Source: JAZDEU01 sp043808545
Lineage (GTDB): Bacteria; Patescibacteriota; Patescibacteriia; JAZDEU01
Assembly: GCA_043808545.1 (NCBI GenBank)
Contig: JAZDEU010000068.1
Span: 1-5,872 of the forward strand
Reading direction: 5' to 3'
DNA length: 5,872 bases
The notes under the pieces were generated by a model. It saw only the letters and a list, made by a program, of their open reading frames with translations, was not told where the DNA came from and ran no database searches. Shown piece after piece: positions 1-5,043 of the stretch (the stretch's first letter is position 1; the number at the start of each line of letters is the position of its first letter). The translations under genes and the position numbers were made by a program.

Positions 1-155
1 TGTTGAAATAGTCGCAGAATGTCATTCCGACCGAGCGAACCAGACGCCCAAACGGCTGGTTCGTGAGTGGAGGAATCTGTTTATTAAGCCAAATTTGGTA
101 CTGTCAACAGATCCCTCGGCTACGCTCGGGATGACAAAAAAATACTATTTCAACA
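1..155. repeat. REP/MITE-like palindromic element with 12-bp terminal inverted repeats
   Basis: The outer ends are a perfect inverted repeat: TGTTGAAATAGT at 1-12 matches the reverse complement of 144-155. Inside lies a second, imperfect pair, TGTCATTCCGA (20-30) against TCGGGATGACA (126-136), with 10 of 11 positions matching. A third, perfect 8-bp stem is CGAACCAG (36-43) with CTGGTTCG (56-63). The GTCATTCCGA...GAGGAATCT...CTCGGGATGAC pattern resembles the REP-type intergenic repeats seen in many environmental bacterial genomes. No protein is encoded, so movement would need a transposase in trans. The element may extend left of the window, so a target-site duplication cannot be judged. Confidence 0.75.
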
Positions 156-181
156 GATACTACTATAGAAAAGGTGGACAA

Positions 182-223
182 TTGGTAATTTTTTTGATAG
201 AATATACTCATTGATTGTAAAAT
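182..223 (+). promoter_or_regulatory. Possible promoter of the first small unit
   Basis: Two overlapping weak sigma70-like solutions exist. One is TTGGTA (182-187) with TATACT (203-208), 15 bp apart. The other is TTGATA (194-199) with TAAAAT (218-223), 18 bp apart. Neither is strong, and an AT-rich stretch produces such matches by chance. The main support is position: it lies between a repeat and a short ORF, structured palindrome and terminator on the same strand. Confidence 0.25.
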
Positions 224-256
224 AGAAAATTAATCAAGGAAGGATGCAATGATACG

Positions 257-343
257 ATGGCAAGTCCGGAAGAAAGAGTGAGAGAACTTGAAGCAGTATT
301 GCAACTGATAAAAAGGTTGCAAAAAGGGGTAAAACGGAATTAA
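257..343 (+). CDS. Possible 28-residue peptide upstream of palindrome A
   Basis: The reading frame runs ATG (257) to TAA (341-343) and encodes 28 residues. It starts MASPEERVRELE and continues as a charged, leucine-bearing amphipathic helix ending in a basic KGVKRN tail. A purine-rich AAGGAAGG at 236-243 could act as ribosome binding site but lies 13 nt from this ATG. It is better spaced for an overlapping 10-codon frame starting at ATG 249. The peptide matches no family I recognise. It could be a genuine small protein, a leader peptide or the relic of a larger gene. The stop codon lies three bases before palindrome A, so the palindrome would be the 3' untranslated part of the same transcript. 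Confidence 0.25.
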   Translation: MASPEERVRELEAVLQLIKRLQKGVKRN

Positions 344-345
344 AT

Positions 346-448
346 GAGACTGTCGCCGAATAGCAAATTTTACGATTTTTGAAAAAAATTTTGGCTTAAT
401 AAAGCCTAAAAGTTTTCATAATTTTGTAAAAAACCGCATTCGGCGACA
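346..448 (+). repeat. Palindrome A: 103-nt imperfect hairpin, candidate structured RNA or MITE
   Basis: The outer arms are a perfect 11-bp inverted repeat, TGTCGCCGAAT (351-361) against ATTCGGCGACA (438-448). Pairing resumes inward with GC and TTTTAC against GTAAAA and GC. At the apex GGCTT (393-397) pairs with AAGCC (402-406) around an AATA tetraloop, extended by a TTT/AAA run. The whole could fold as one long interrupted hairpin. A diverged relative lies at 4802-4882. A terminator 25 nt downstream suggests the hairpin is transcribed on the plus strand. A structured RNA and a palindromic mobile element are both possible. Confidence 0.6.
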
Positions 449-472
449 CGCCCATAATTTTAAAGTGAACAT

Positions 473-511
473 CCGCCAATATTACTATAAAATGGTTGAG
501 GCGGTTTTTTT
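473..511 (+). terminator. Rho-independent terminator closing the first small unit
   Basis: CCGCC (473-477) pairs with GGCGG (500-504), followed directly by seven T residues (505-511). The stem is short with a long AT-rich loop, but the GC stem plus T run is the classic intrinsic terminator pattern. It separates the small unit on its left from the lamin-tail gene promoter on its right. Confidence 0.7.
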
Positions 512-519
512 ATACTTTT

Positions 520-547
520 TTGCAATTTAATTTAATTTTGCTATAAT
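520..547 (+). promoter_or_regulatory. Extended -10 promoter for the lamin-tail gene
   Basis: TATAAT (542-547) is preceded by TGC, giving a perfect TGnTATAAT extended -10 element (539-547). TTGCAA (520-525) is a four-of-six -35 match at 16 bp. It lies directly after the upstream terminator and is the only strong promoter before the 714 start, which implies a leader of about 160 nt. Confidence 0.6.
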
Positions 548-640
548 ATTTAAAGGGAGAGGGATTTTAATATTTTGTGTCACGCATTAGAGTACTAAAT
601 ATTAGTGTGCGAGTTATGAACTGCGGAAGGCGTGTAAGCC

Positions 641-680
641 ACGGGATTCTTCGCCCCGCATAGCGGGGACTCAGAATGAC
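641..680. repeat. Second REP-like element, in the leader of the lamin-tail gene
   Basis: Read on the minus strand this is GTCATTCTGAG, a hairpin, then GAAGAATCCC. That is the same GTCATTCyGA...GArGAATCy pattern as the element at 1-155. The core is a perfect hairpin, CCCCGC (654-659), ATA, GCGGGG (663-668). It sits 33 bp before the start codon, so the hairpin would be part of the mRNA leader. Confidence 0.6.
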
Positions 681-713
681 GCGTATATCATCCGTCTTAT
701 TTCGCCTATTATT

Positions 714-3569
714 ATGAGCAAATGGTTGCGAAACATTTTTTATATACTTCTTTTGGCGGGGAGTTTTTTTGTTTTTGGATTGCCAACACGCCCCTCGCTC
801 CTCTCTAGAGGGGAAGGCGCGGGAGTGAAAATTGCTTATGCGACGGAAAAGGGAGATGTTGTGATAAATGAAATAATGTGGATGGGAACGAACGAGTGGA
901 TTGAATTGAAAAATACAAGTAGCGAAGATATAGATTTGTCTGGCTGGCAGATTACTAAATTGGTGGCTGGCGCAAGAGAAGAGTTAATGTTAACCATACC
1001 TGCTGGGATGCGTATATCACAGAAGAGTTATTTTTTAATTGCACGATATGGCAAAGGTGAAAAGAGTGTTTTAAATATTGAACCCGATTATGCAACAAGC
1101 ACGGTAGTTTTGGTTGACACCAAATTACAAATAAAAATTTATGATAGAGATTGGGCGGCTGGTAATTATTTAGATATAGCAGATGATGGAATTGGTACTC
1201 CGTTGGCAGGAGAGTATGATAAAAGTAGAGGGATATATCTTTCTATGGAGCGAAATGATATCTCAGGCGACGGAACGCAAAAAGAGAATTGGCGCACTTG
1301 TTCGCAGGCGGTTAATTTAGTTGAAGGAGCTATTGAATGCGGGACTCCGAGGCATGAAAATTCTGAAAGCGTGAGCGCGGGAAGCGGAGATGGGGGAGAG
1401 GAAGGAAACGAAATTGGAAATTTGAAATTAGAAATTGGGGAAGGTGAAGATGTGACAGAGGGGAAGACGGGAGGAGATGAAGGGGAAATTAGAAATTTGA
1501 AATTAGAAATTAAGGAAGAGAGTGAAGAAGGGCAAGAGGAGAAAAAAGAGAAAAAAACCATTCTAACCAAGGATCTCCAGTGGGGGGCTAAAACACCTTC
1601 TGCGCAGGCTGGGTTATTAAAAAAGGGAACTGTTTTGCCCGGAAAAATTGTCATCAATGAAATTTTTCCTAATCCGAAGGGCGCGGATTTTAAGGATGAA
1701 TTTATAGAGCTTAAAAATATCGGCGGACAGGAAGTTAATGTGGAAAACTGGATAATTAAAAATAATGAAAATCAATATGAAATTATAAAAACCGATTTTC
1801 CTGTCGCAATTATTCCAGCTGGAGGTTTTTTTGTTTTATACCGCGAGAAAACGAATATTGCGCTTAATAACAGCGGCGATAAAGCAGAGCTTTTTTCTGA
1901 AACAGGGAAAAAGATAGACAGTATTTCATATAAAGAATATGGAAAAGAAAATATTTCTTACGCGAGGATTGAGGGTATTTGGCAATGGACAGCCGCTATA
2001 AGCCCATGCGCGGAGAATATTTTTATCGCGCTCAATGGAGCGCCTCAATCTGTGATTGACGCAAGCGGAAAGGCGGAAATATTTTCAGGTTCGGAAATTA
2101 TATTTGACGCTTCCGACTCTTTTGATCCGGATGGCGATAAGCTGTCGTATTTTTGGAAAAGTTCTACTGGAAGAGAGGCGCAAGATTTATTTTTTAAAGA
2201 GAAATTCAACTCTCCGGGAGAATATAAAATAAGTTTAAAAGTTTCAGATAGTCATAATAATGAAAATATAAGCGAATTTAAAATAAAAGTTTTAGATAAT
2301 TTTTTTGACAAATCTTTGCCGAAAGCGGCGGCTGAAAGTAAAGCGGAGCCTATTGTTTATAATAATAATGAATGGGGAAATGTTATTATTTCAGAAATTA
2401 TGCCTAATCCGGCAGGAGATGAAACAACAGGCGAATGGATAAAACTATTTAATTATGAAAATTATCCAGTTAGTTTGGCGGGCTGGGTTTTAGATGATAA
2501 AGAAGGCGGAAGCTCGCCTTATTATATTCCTTCGGATGTTGTTATTCAGGCGAATTCATTTTTTTTATTTGAAAGCGGAAAAACCGGGATTGCTTTAAAT
2601 AATGACGGAGATGAGGCGAGGCTTTTAGATCCTTCCGTAAATATTATTAGCGATGTAAAATACGATAAATCTTATGAGGGAAAAATTTTTTCGTATGATG
2701 AGGAAACGGGGCACTGGAATTGGGGGGACGAGGGGGCAAGTCAAAAGTCAAAAGTCAAAAGTCAAAAGTTGGGAGAGGGGAAAGAGGGGATAGAATGGGA
2801 AGAAGGAAAAGACGGAGACTGGAAATTAGAAGATAGTATTGGCAAGCAAATAAATATTGAGGGTTATGTTTCTGTGAAGCCTGGGAATTTGGGCGTGCAG
2901 GTTTTTTATTTGACGAATGGCGAAAAGGGGATTGAAGTTTATTGCTATAAAAAAGATTTTCCAGAATTAGAAGTTGGAGATTATATCTCTGTATCTGGAA
3001 CTGTAATCGCTAAAGATGGATGGCGGCTCGCAATTAACGGACAGGATGATGTTAAAATTTTGTCTTATGAACATCCTCCTTTGGCGAAAGAATTGAATAG
3101 TCCTGATTTTTTAAACCTGCCTGCGCAGGCAGGAGACGATTTGCACAATTTAGTTAGTATAAAAGGAGAGGTTTTAGAAAAGCAGGGGAAAAATTTATAC
3201 ATTTATTTCGCGGAGAAAGAGGTGAAAATATATATAAATGAATATACAGGTATATCTTTAAAAGATATAGAAGCAGGGGCGCAGATTCAGGTTATTGGAA
3301 TTTTAGATTATCTTAATGATGAATTTAGAATTATTCCCAGATCGCAAGAAGATCTGCAAATAGAAAAGGGAATAGTTTTAGGCAAAATTGCAGAGCGCAA
3401 TGGGCAAGAAGGGGAATGCTCTATAGCATCATCATCTGGATCTGGAGAAAATGTTAGCGCAGATTTGGCTAATGCAAGCGAAAAAAGAACGAAAATTATT
3501 TTAGGGCTTAGCGCAAGCCTTATCTCGCTGGCTGTTATCGGGTGGATAATATGGAGACGGAGCAGATAG
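714..3569 (+). CDS. Secreted, membrane-anchored multidomain protein: three lamin-tail domains, PKD, two OB-like domains
   Basis: This 951-residue protein is probably displayed outside the cytoplasmic membrane. Residues 5-22 form a signal-peptide-like hydrophobic stretch, with a possible cleavage after AYA (41-43). Lamin-tail (LTD) domains lie at about 46-160 (VVINEIMWMGTNEWIELKN), 309-426 (VINEIFPNP...EFIELKN) and 554-671 (ISEIMPNP...GEWIKLFN). A PKD-type domain lies at about 440-526 (FDASDSFDPDGDKLSYFW). Two OB-fold-like segments follow at about 711-785 and 812-880. Residues 926-946 are a C-terminal membrane segment ending in WRRSR. Acidic or lysine-rich linkers lie at 212-285 and 672-706. 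LTD and PKD domains usually bind proteins or sugars, and no catalytic residues are evident. ATG 714 is chosen because it directly precedes the signal peptide and no upstream in-frame ATG is seen nearby. There is no Shine-Dalgarno sequence. The exact role (adhesion, envelope structure, DNA handling) is unknown. Confidence 0.95.
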   Translation: MSKWLRNIFYILLLAGSFFVFGLPTRPSLLSRGEGAGVKIAYATEKGDVVINEIMWMGTNEWIELKNTSSEDIDLSGWQITKLVAGAREELMLTIPAGMRISQKSYFLIARYGKGEKSVLNIEPDYATSTVVLVDTKLQIKIYDRDWAAGNYLDIADDGIGTPLAGEYDKSRGIYLSMERNDISGDGTQKENWRTCSQAVNLVEGAIECGTPRHENSESVSAGSGDGGEEGNEIGNLKLEIGEGEDVTEGKTGGDEGEIRNLKLEIKEESEEGQEEKKEKKTILTKDLQWGAKTPSAQAGLLKKGTVLPGKIVINEIFPNPKGADFKDEFIELKNIGGQEVNVENWIIKNNENQYEIIKTDFPVAIIPAGGFFVLYREKTNIALNNSGDKAELFSETGKKIDSISYKEYGKENISYARIEGIWQWTAAISPCAENIFIALNGAPQSVIDASGKAEIFSGSEIIFDASDSFDPDGDKLSYFWKSSTGREAQDLFFKEKFNSPGEYKISLKVSDSHNNENISEFKIKVLDNFFDKSLPKAAAESKAEPIVYNNNEWGNVIISEIMPNPAGDETTGEWIKLFNYENYPVSLAGWVLDDKEGGSSPYYIPSDVVIQANSFFLFESGKTGIALNNDGDEARLLDPSVNIISDVKYDKSYEGKIFSYDEETGHWNWGDEGASQKSKVKSQKLGEGKEGIEWEEGKDGDWKLEDSIGKQINIEGYVSVKPGNLGVQVFYLTNGEKGIEVYCYKKDFPELEVGDYISVSGTVIAKDGWRLAINGQDDVKILSYEHPPLAKELNSPDFLNLPAQAGDDLHNLVSIKGEVLEKQGKNLYIYFAEKEVKIYINEYTGISLKDIEAGAQIQVIGILDYLNDEFRIIPRSQEDLQIEKGIVLGKIAERNGQEGECSIASSSGSGENVSADLANASEKRTKIILGLSASLISLAVIGWIIWRRSR
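788..829. repeat. In-frame REP-like insertion at the signal peptide junction
   Basis: A GC-rich palindromic stretch with CCTCTCTAGAGG at its centre sits inside an AT-rich gene. It encodes residues about 25-38 (TRPSLLSRGEGAGV), between the hydrophobic signal segment and the AYA site. Similar CCCCTC...GAGGGG repeats are common intergenic elements in environmental bacteria and translate as LLSRGEG-like peptides. I infer an in-frame insertion. Confidence 0.5.
1410..1511 (+). repeat. Two 27-nt direct repeats encoding EI(G/R)NLKLEI
   Basis: The units at 1410-1436 and 1485-1511 differ at one base in 27 and are offset by 75 nt, so both stay in frame (residues 233-241 and 258-266). Each is built from GAAATT-type hexamers. 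Such GAAATTnGAAATT arrays also occur outside genes in many bacteria. Here they form part of the acidic linker between LTD domains 1 and 2. Confidence 0.8.
1600..1607. repeat. Degenerate CTGCGCAG palindrome encoding SAQAG
   Basis: The perfect 8-bp core CTGCGCAG is flanked by CCTT and GCTGG. It appears to be a decayed version of the 18-bp palindrome at 3116-3133. It is read in the same frame, giving SAQAG (residues 296-300) just before LTD domain 2. Confidence 0.4.
2740..2769 (+). repeat. Heptamer tandem repeat (GTCAAAA) x 4
   Basis: Four perfect copies of GTCAAAA start at 2740, 2747, 2754 and 2761, with a partial fifth. They encode a lysine/serine-rich peptide (residues about 677-685) in the linker after LTD domain 3. 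Because 7 is not a multiple of 3, gain or loss of a single copy would shift the frame. AAAGTCA heptamers are a common simple repeat in bacterial intergenic DNA. Confidence 0.85.
3116..3133. repeat. Perfect 18-bp palindrome encoding LPAQAG
   Basis: CCTGCCTGC followed by GCAGGCAGG is a perfect palindrome, GC-rich inside an AT-rich gene. It encodes the LPAQAG segment (residues 802-807) in the linker between the two OB-like domains. Such palindromes are recurrent in Patescibacteria genomes and look like in-frame insertions. Confidence 0.7.
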
Positions 3570-3585
3570 GGGATTGTCGCCAAGT

Positions 3586-3620
3586 TTATGGAGCGCGGAG
3601 TCATAATGTGATGTCCATAA
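3586..3620. other. Inverted repeat just after the lamin-tail gene
   Basis: TTATGGA (3586-3592) and TCCATAA (3614-3620) are perfect 7-bp arms around a 21-nt spacer, 17 nt past the stop codon. There is no T run, so it is not itself a terminator. It may be a 3' mRNA stabilising hairpin or have no function. Confidence 0.35.
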
Positions 3621-3687
3621 GCGGAAGGGAGAAGGCAAAGGGCTAGAAAGGGAGTTTTGTCAGATAGAATGAAATAAGTTTTAACAT

Positions 3688-3720
3688 ACTGAACGGTGAA
3701 ATTTTGCTGTTCAGTTTTTT
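3688..3720 (+). terminator. Intrinsic terminator of the lamin-tail gene
   Basis: ACTGAACGG (3688-3696) pairs with CTGTTCAGT (3707-3715), nine pairs including one G-U, followed by T residues to 3720. It lies about 120 nt after the stop codon on the plus strand. The stretch between the stop and this stem holds no other gene, so the lamin-tail gene appears to be monocistronic. Confidence 0.85.
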
Positions 3721-3762
3721 ATTTAAAAAAATATTCGCGCGGCAGTTTTTTTTTCATATATT

Positions 3763-3801
3763 AAAAATTCCCTACCCGAGAATCCCAGGCAGGGAATTTT
3801 T
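3763..3801 (-). terminator. Intrinsic terminator of the small basic gene (minus strand)
   Basis: AAAAATTCCCT (3763-3773) pairs perfectly with AGGGAATTTTT (3791-3801), and CC (3775-3776) pairs with GG (3788-3789). The one odd position is an A-C mismatch in plus-strand RNA but a G-U pair in minus-strand RNA. This points to the minus-strand gene ending 12 nt away as its main user. The A/T tails could also allow some plus-strand termination. Confidence 0.85.
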
Positions 3802-3812
3802 ATTGTTTATAT

Positions 3813-3893
3813 CTATTTCTTCTTTTTCTTTTTTGGAGCTGCTGTCTTTTTCATTGTTTTCTTTGGAGCTGCTTTCTTTTTTTGAGTTGTCAT
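3813..3893 (-). CDS. 26-residue Lys/Ala/Pro-rich basic peptide, histone-H1-like composition
   Basis: The minus-strand frame runs from ATG (3893-3891) to TAG (3815-3813) and encodes 26 residues. It starts MTTQKKKAAPKKT, repeats the motif as KKTAAPKKK and ends in a run of lysines. About half the residues are lysine, with AAP turns, as in the tails of histone-H1-like and other bacterial DNA- or RNA-coating proteins. A nucleic-acid role is inferred from composition only. The case that it is real rests on three points: GGGGGGTGA (3908-3900), close to perfect anti-Shine-Dalgarno pairing, with a well-spaced start; an internal repeat; and a strong terminator 12 nt after the stop. It converges on the lamin-tail gene with separate terminators. 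A relic of a longer lysine-rich gene is the main alternative. Confidence 0.6.
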   Translation of the reverse strand: MTTQKKKAAPKKTMKKTAAPKKKKKK

Positions 3894-3899
3894 TTTATT

Positions 3900-3910
3900 T
3901 CACCCCCCTT
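3900..3910 (-). promoter_or_regulatory. Strong ribosome binding site of the small basic gene
   Basis: On the minus strand AAGGGGGGTGA is followed by AATAAA and then ATG. It pairs with the CACCTCC tail of the 16S RNA in this same window, with one G-U in place of A-U. It is the best Shine-Dalgarno sequence in the window and the main reason to accept this short frame. Confidence 0.65.
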
Positions 3911-4560
3911 CATTTATTTCCATTTGTAATGGAAAGATGTTTTTAATTTTTTAAAATTAAAATTTTTTAGGAAAATTTTAAAAAATATTTCCTAATATAA
4001 GTATAAAGCATTTTTAAAAATTTAAAAAGGGAAAAATAAAATTTTAAGAAATATTTTTTATATTTTTATTTCCGCCGCTATATAAATTTTTATATTTTTA
4101 TTTTCGCATTGCAAATCATCACTTCTTAAAAATTCAGATGCGGGAAAATTTTTCCTGATAATATGAGCAACATTAAATTTTATTTTTAAGGATGTTTTAG
4201 AAATAAAAAATTTAAAATATAGCGTTAAAAAGCGCATAAGGAATTTTGCCAAATTCCATAAGGCGAGCATCCATTCGGTTGCGCTAAGTGCAGGTTTTGA
4301 ACGAGCTAAAGCGAGCGAAGGAGGCCGTTTTTAAGCGAAAAAACACTAAGATTATTCCTCATCTTTACATTCGCGGTAAAAATGACGCAAGTAAAACGGA
4401 GTTTGGCGGTATGCTTAGATTGCTTCTTTTTTGTTAATTATATTATATAAATATTTTATTAGTTCAATATAAATAGATACAAACAATTTATAAAAATTGT
4501 CTCACGAAGCATATTCTTAGAGGATAGGGGAACGCTATATTTTCTCAAATAATGTTTTTA
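3911..4560. other. AT-rich intergenic region with no convincing gene
   Basis: Most of this stretch is A/T runs. Recognisable structures are a hairpin AGGAAA...TTTCCT (3969-3993), a perfect 7-bp hairpin GGAATTT-TGCC-AAATTCC (4240-4257) and another, ACAATTT-ATAA-AAATTGT (4483-4500), none with a clear terminator tail. A GC-richer island at about 4260-4420 contains GAACGAGCTAAAGCGAGCGAAGG, reminiscent of REP repeats, flanked by CTAAGTG and CACTAAG. A 70-codon minus-strand frame (4058-4270) lacks a ribosome binding site and is biased by composition. I see no RNA gene here. Confidence 0.5.
4000..4028 (-). promoter_or_regulatory. Weak candidate promoter for the small basic gene
   Basis: On the minus strand TATACT (4005-4000) could be a -10 box, with only TTTTTA (4028-4023) at the -35 spacing. 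It would give a leader of about 100 nt containing the hairpin CCATT-ACA-AATGG (3932-3920). In such AT-rich DNA this match is weak evidence. Confidence 0.2.
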
Positions 4561-4570
4561 TGGAGATATA

Positions 4571-4642
4571 ATGAAAATTTTAAAAAAGTTTTCAATGATT
4601 ATTTATGCAAAATATCAGGGGATGTTTTTAACAAATAATTAG
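4571..4642 (+). CDS. Possible 23-residue peptide
   Basis: ATG (4571) to TAG (4640-4642) encodes 23 residues, starting MKILKKFSMIIYAKYQ. GGAG (4562-4565) lies 5 nt upstream, a workable ribosome binding site. The peptide has a basic start and a short hydrophobic patch, too short for a confident membrane segment. No promoter or terminator clearly frames it and no family is recognisable. It could be a leader peptide or a chance frame. Confidence 0.22.
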   Translation: MKILKKFSMIIYAKYQGMFLTNN

Positions 4643-4692
4643 TTGTGGATAAGTTTGAATTTTTTTTAAATTTTTCTCCTTGATTTTTTTAT

Positions 4693-4701
4693 TGTTATAA
4701 T
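4693..4701 (+). promoter_or_regulatory. Extended -10 promoter of the second small unit
   Basis: TGTTATAAT is a perfect TGnTATAAT extended -10 element. No good -35 lies at the expected spacing; a TTGATT at 4680-4685 is too close. Extended -10 promoters do not need a -35. Transcription would start near 4708 and run through palindrome B to the 5013-5043 terminator. Confidence 0.6.
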
Positions 4702-4716
4702 ATGCTATGTATTAGC

Positions 4717-4726
4717 GTGTTAACAC
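4717..4726. promoter_or_regulatory. GTGTTAACAC palindrome just downstream of the predicted start site
   Basis: A perfect 10-bp palindrome lies about 9 nt after the predicted transcription start. Its position suits an operator that would block early elongation. Chance occurrence is possible, and no regulator gene is nearby. Confidence 0.3.
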
Positions 4727-4762
4727 ATTGGAGATAATTTAATAAAATAAGGAATTAATAAT

Positions 4763-4849
4763 ATGAGAATGAGAGATTTTAGATTTAATAAAAAAACAAG
4801 GGAGATGTCCATAGCTAAATTTTGTCAATTTGGCAAAAAGTATATTTAG
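4763..4849 (+). CDS. Possible 28-residue peptide overlapping palindrome B
   Basis: ATG (4763) to TAG (4847-4849) encodes 28 residues, starting MRMRDFRFNKKTRE and ending in a basic CQFGKKYI tail. AAGGA (4749-4753) lies 9 nt before the ATG, and an extended -10 promoter lies about 60 nt upstream, so expression signals are present. The second half of the frame lies within palindrome B, so the ORF may be a by-product of the repeat. No family is recognised, and it does not resemble the 28-residue frame at 257-343 despite equal length. Confidence 0.3.
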   Translation: MRMRDFRFNKKTREMSIAKFCQFGKKYI

Positions 4850-4882
4850 CTTAAATAAGCCAAGAAAATTTCATTGGCGACA
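4802..4882 (+). repeat. Palindrome B: diverged, internally deleted copy of palindrome A
   Basis: It aligns with 346-448 from GAGA-TGTC-C-ATAGC-AAATTTT at the left, through GCTTAA..AAGCC at the apex and TTTCAT, to the GGCGACA right end. It lacks about 20 nt after TTTCAT; CAT occurs at both sides of that gap in copy A, so a deletion between short repeats is plausible. The apex hairpin is kept as GCTT-AAAT-AAGC (4849-4860). It also has its own perfect 8-bp pair, AGCTAAAT (4813-4820) with ATTTAGCT (4844-4851). The relationship is judged by eye in AT-rich sequence and so remains moderate. Confidence 0.5.
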
Positions 4883-4903
4883 GTCACATAAAGTTTCGCA
4901 AAA

Positions 4904-4958
4904 CGGCTCCATAGCCCGAAGCCTCTCGCTTGGGCTCGGTTTCGGGAAAATGGAGTCG
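4904..4958. repeat. GC-rich compound hairpin beside palindrome B
   Basis: CGGCTCCAT (4904-4912) pairs with ATGGAGTCG (4950-4958) over nine pairs with one G-U. Inside, two stems compete: AGCCC-G-AAGC (4913-4922) with GCTTGGGCT (4928-4936), or CCCGAA (4915-4920) with TTCGGG (4941-4946). The GC content contrasts sharply with the flanks, as for a REP-like insertion. The mutually exclusive inner stems are structurally notable. Confidence 0.6.
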
Positions 4959-5012
4959 CCGTAAGCCACCTCTAAAATTGATTGTGATTAAATGATGGAG
5001 AAAAAAATATAT

Positions 5013-5043
5013 AAAAAACACACCCTCAAAAGGCGTGTTTTTT
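5013..5043 (-). terminator. Bidirectional intrinsic terminator ending the 16S transcript and the facing small unit
   Basis: AAAAAACACACC (5013-5024) faces GGCGTGTTTTTT (5032-5043) across a 7-nt loop. The single irregular position is an A-C mismatch in plus-strand RNA but a G-U pair in minus-strand RNA, which is then followed by a long U run. It should therefore work best for transcription leaving the 16S gene. The plus-strand T run lets it also stop the 4693 unit. Confidence 0.8.

Noticed and set aside
80..405. 13-nt match TTGGCTTAATAAA between palindrome A and the minus strand of the 1-155 element
   Set aside because: A match of this length in AT-rich sequence is expected about once by chance in a window this size, and the flanks do not align.
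1166..1657. 163-codon minus-strand frame opposite the lamin-tail gene
   Set aside because: It is the antisense reading of the acidic linker and GAAATT repeats, rich in Ser/Pro/Phe, while the plus strand has coherent domains through the region.
2740..2769. CRISPR-like array of short repeats
   Set aside because: Repeats are 7 nt, contiguous and without spacers; no CRISPR array or cas gene is present in the window.
3308..3604. 98-codon minus-strand frame over the 3' end of the lamin-tail gene
   Set aside because: Antisense shadow with no expression signals; the sense strand encodes the OB-like domain and the membrane anchor.
3704..3946. 80-codon plus-strand Phe/Leu/Ser-rich frame
   Set aside because: It begins inside a terminator, crosses the second terminator, and is the antisense of the Lys-rich small gene, which explains its Phe/Leu/Ser bias.
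4058..4270. 70-codon minus-strand frame with a protein-like middle section (FNVAHIIRKNFPASEFLRSDD)
   Set aside because: No ribosome binding site, no promoter, AT-driven composition of both ends and no recognisable family. A decayed gene fragment cannot be excluded.
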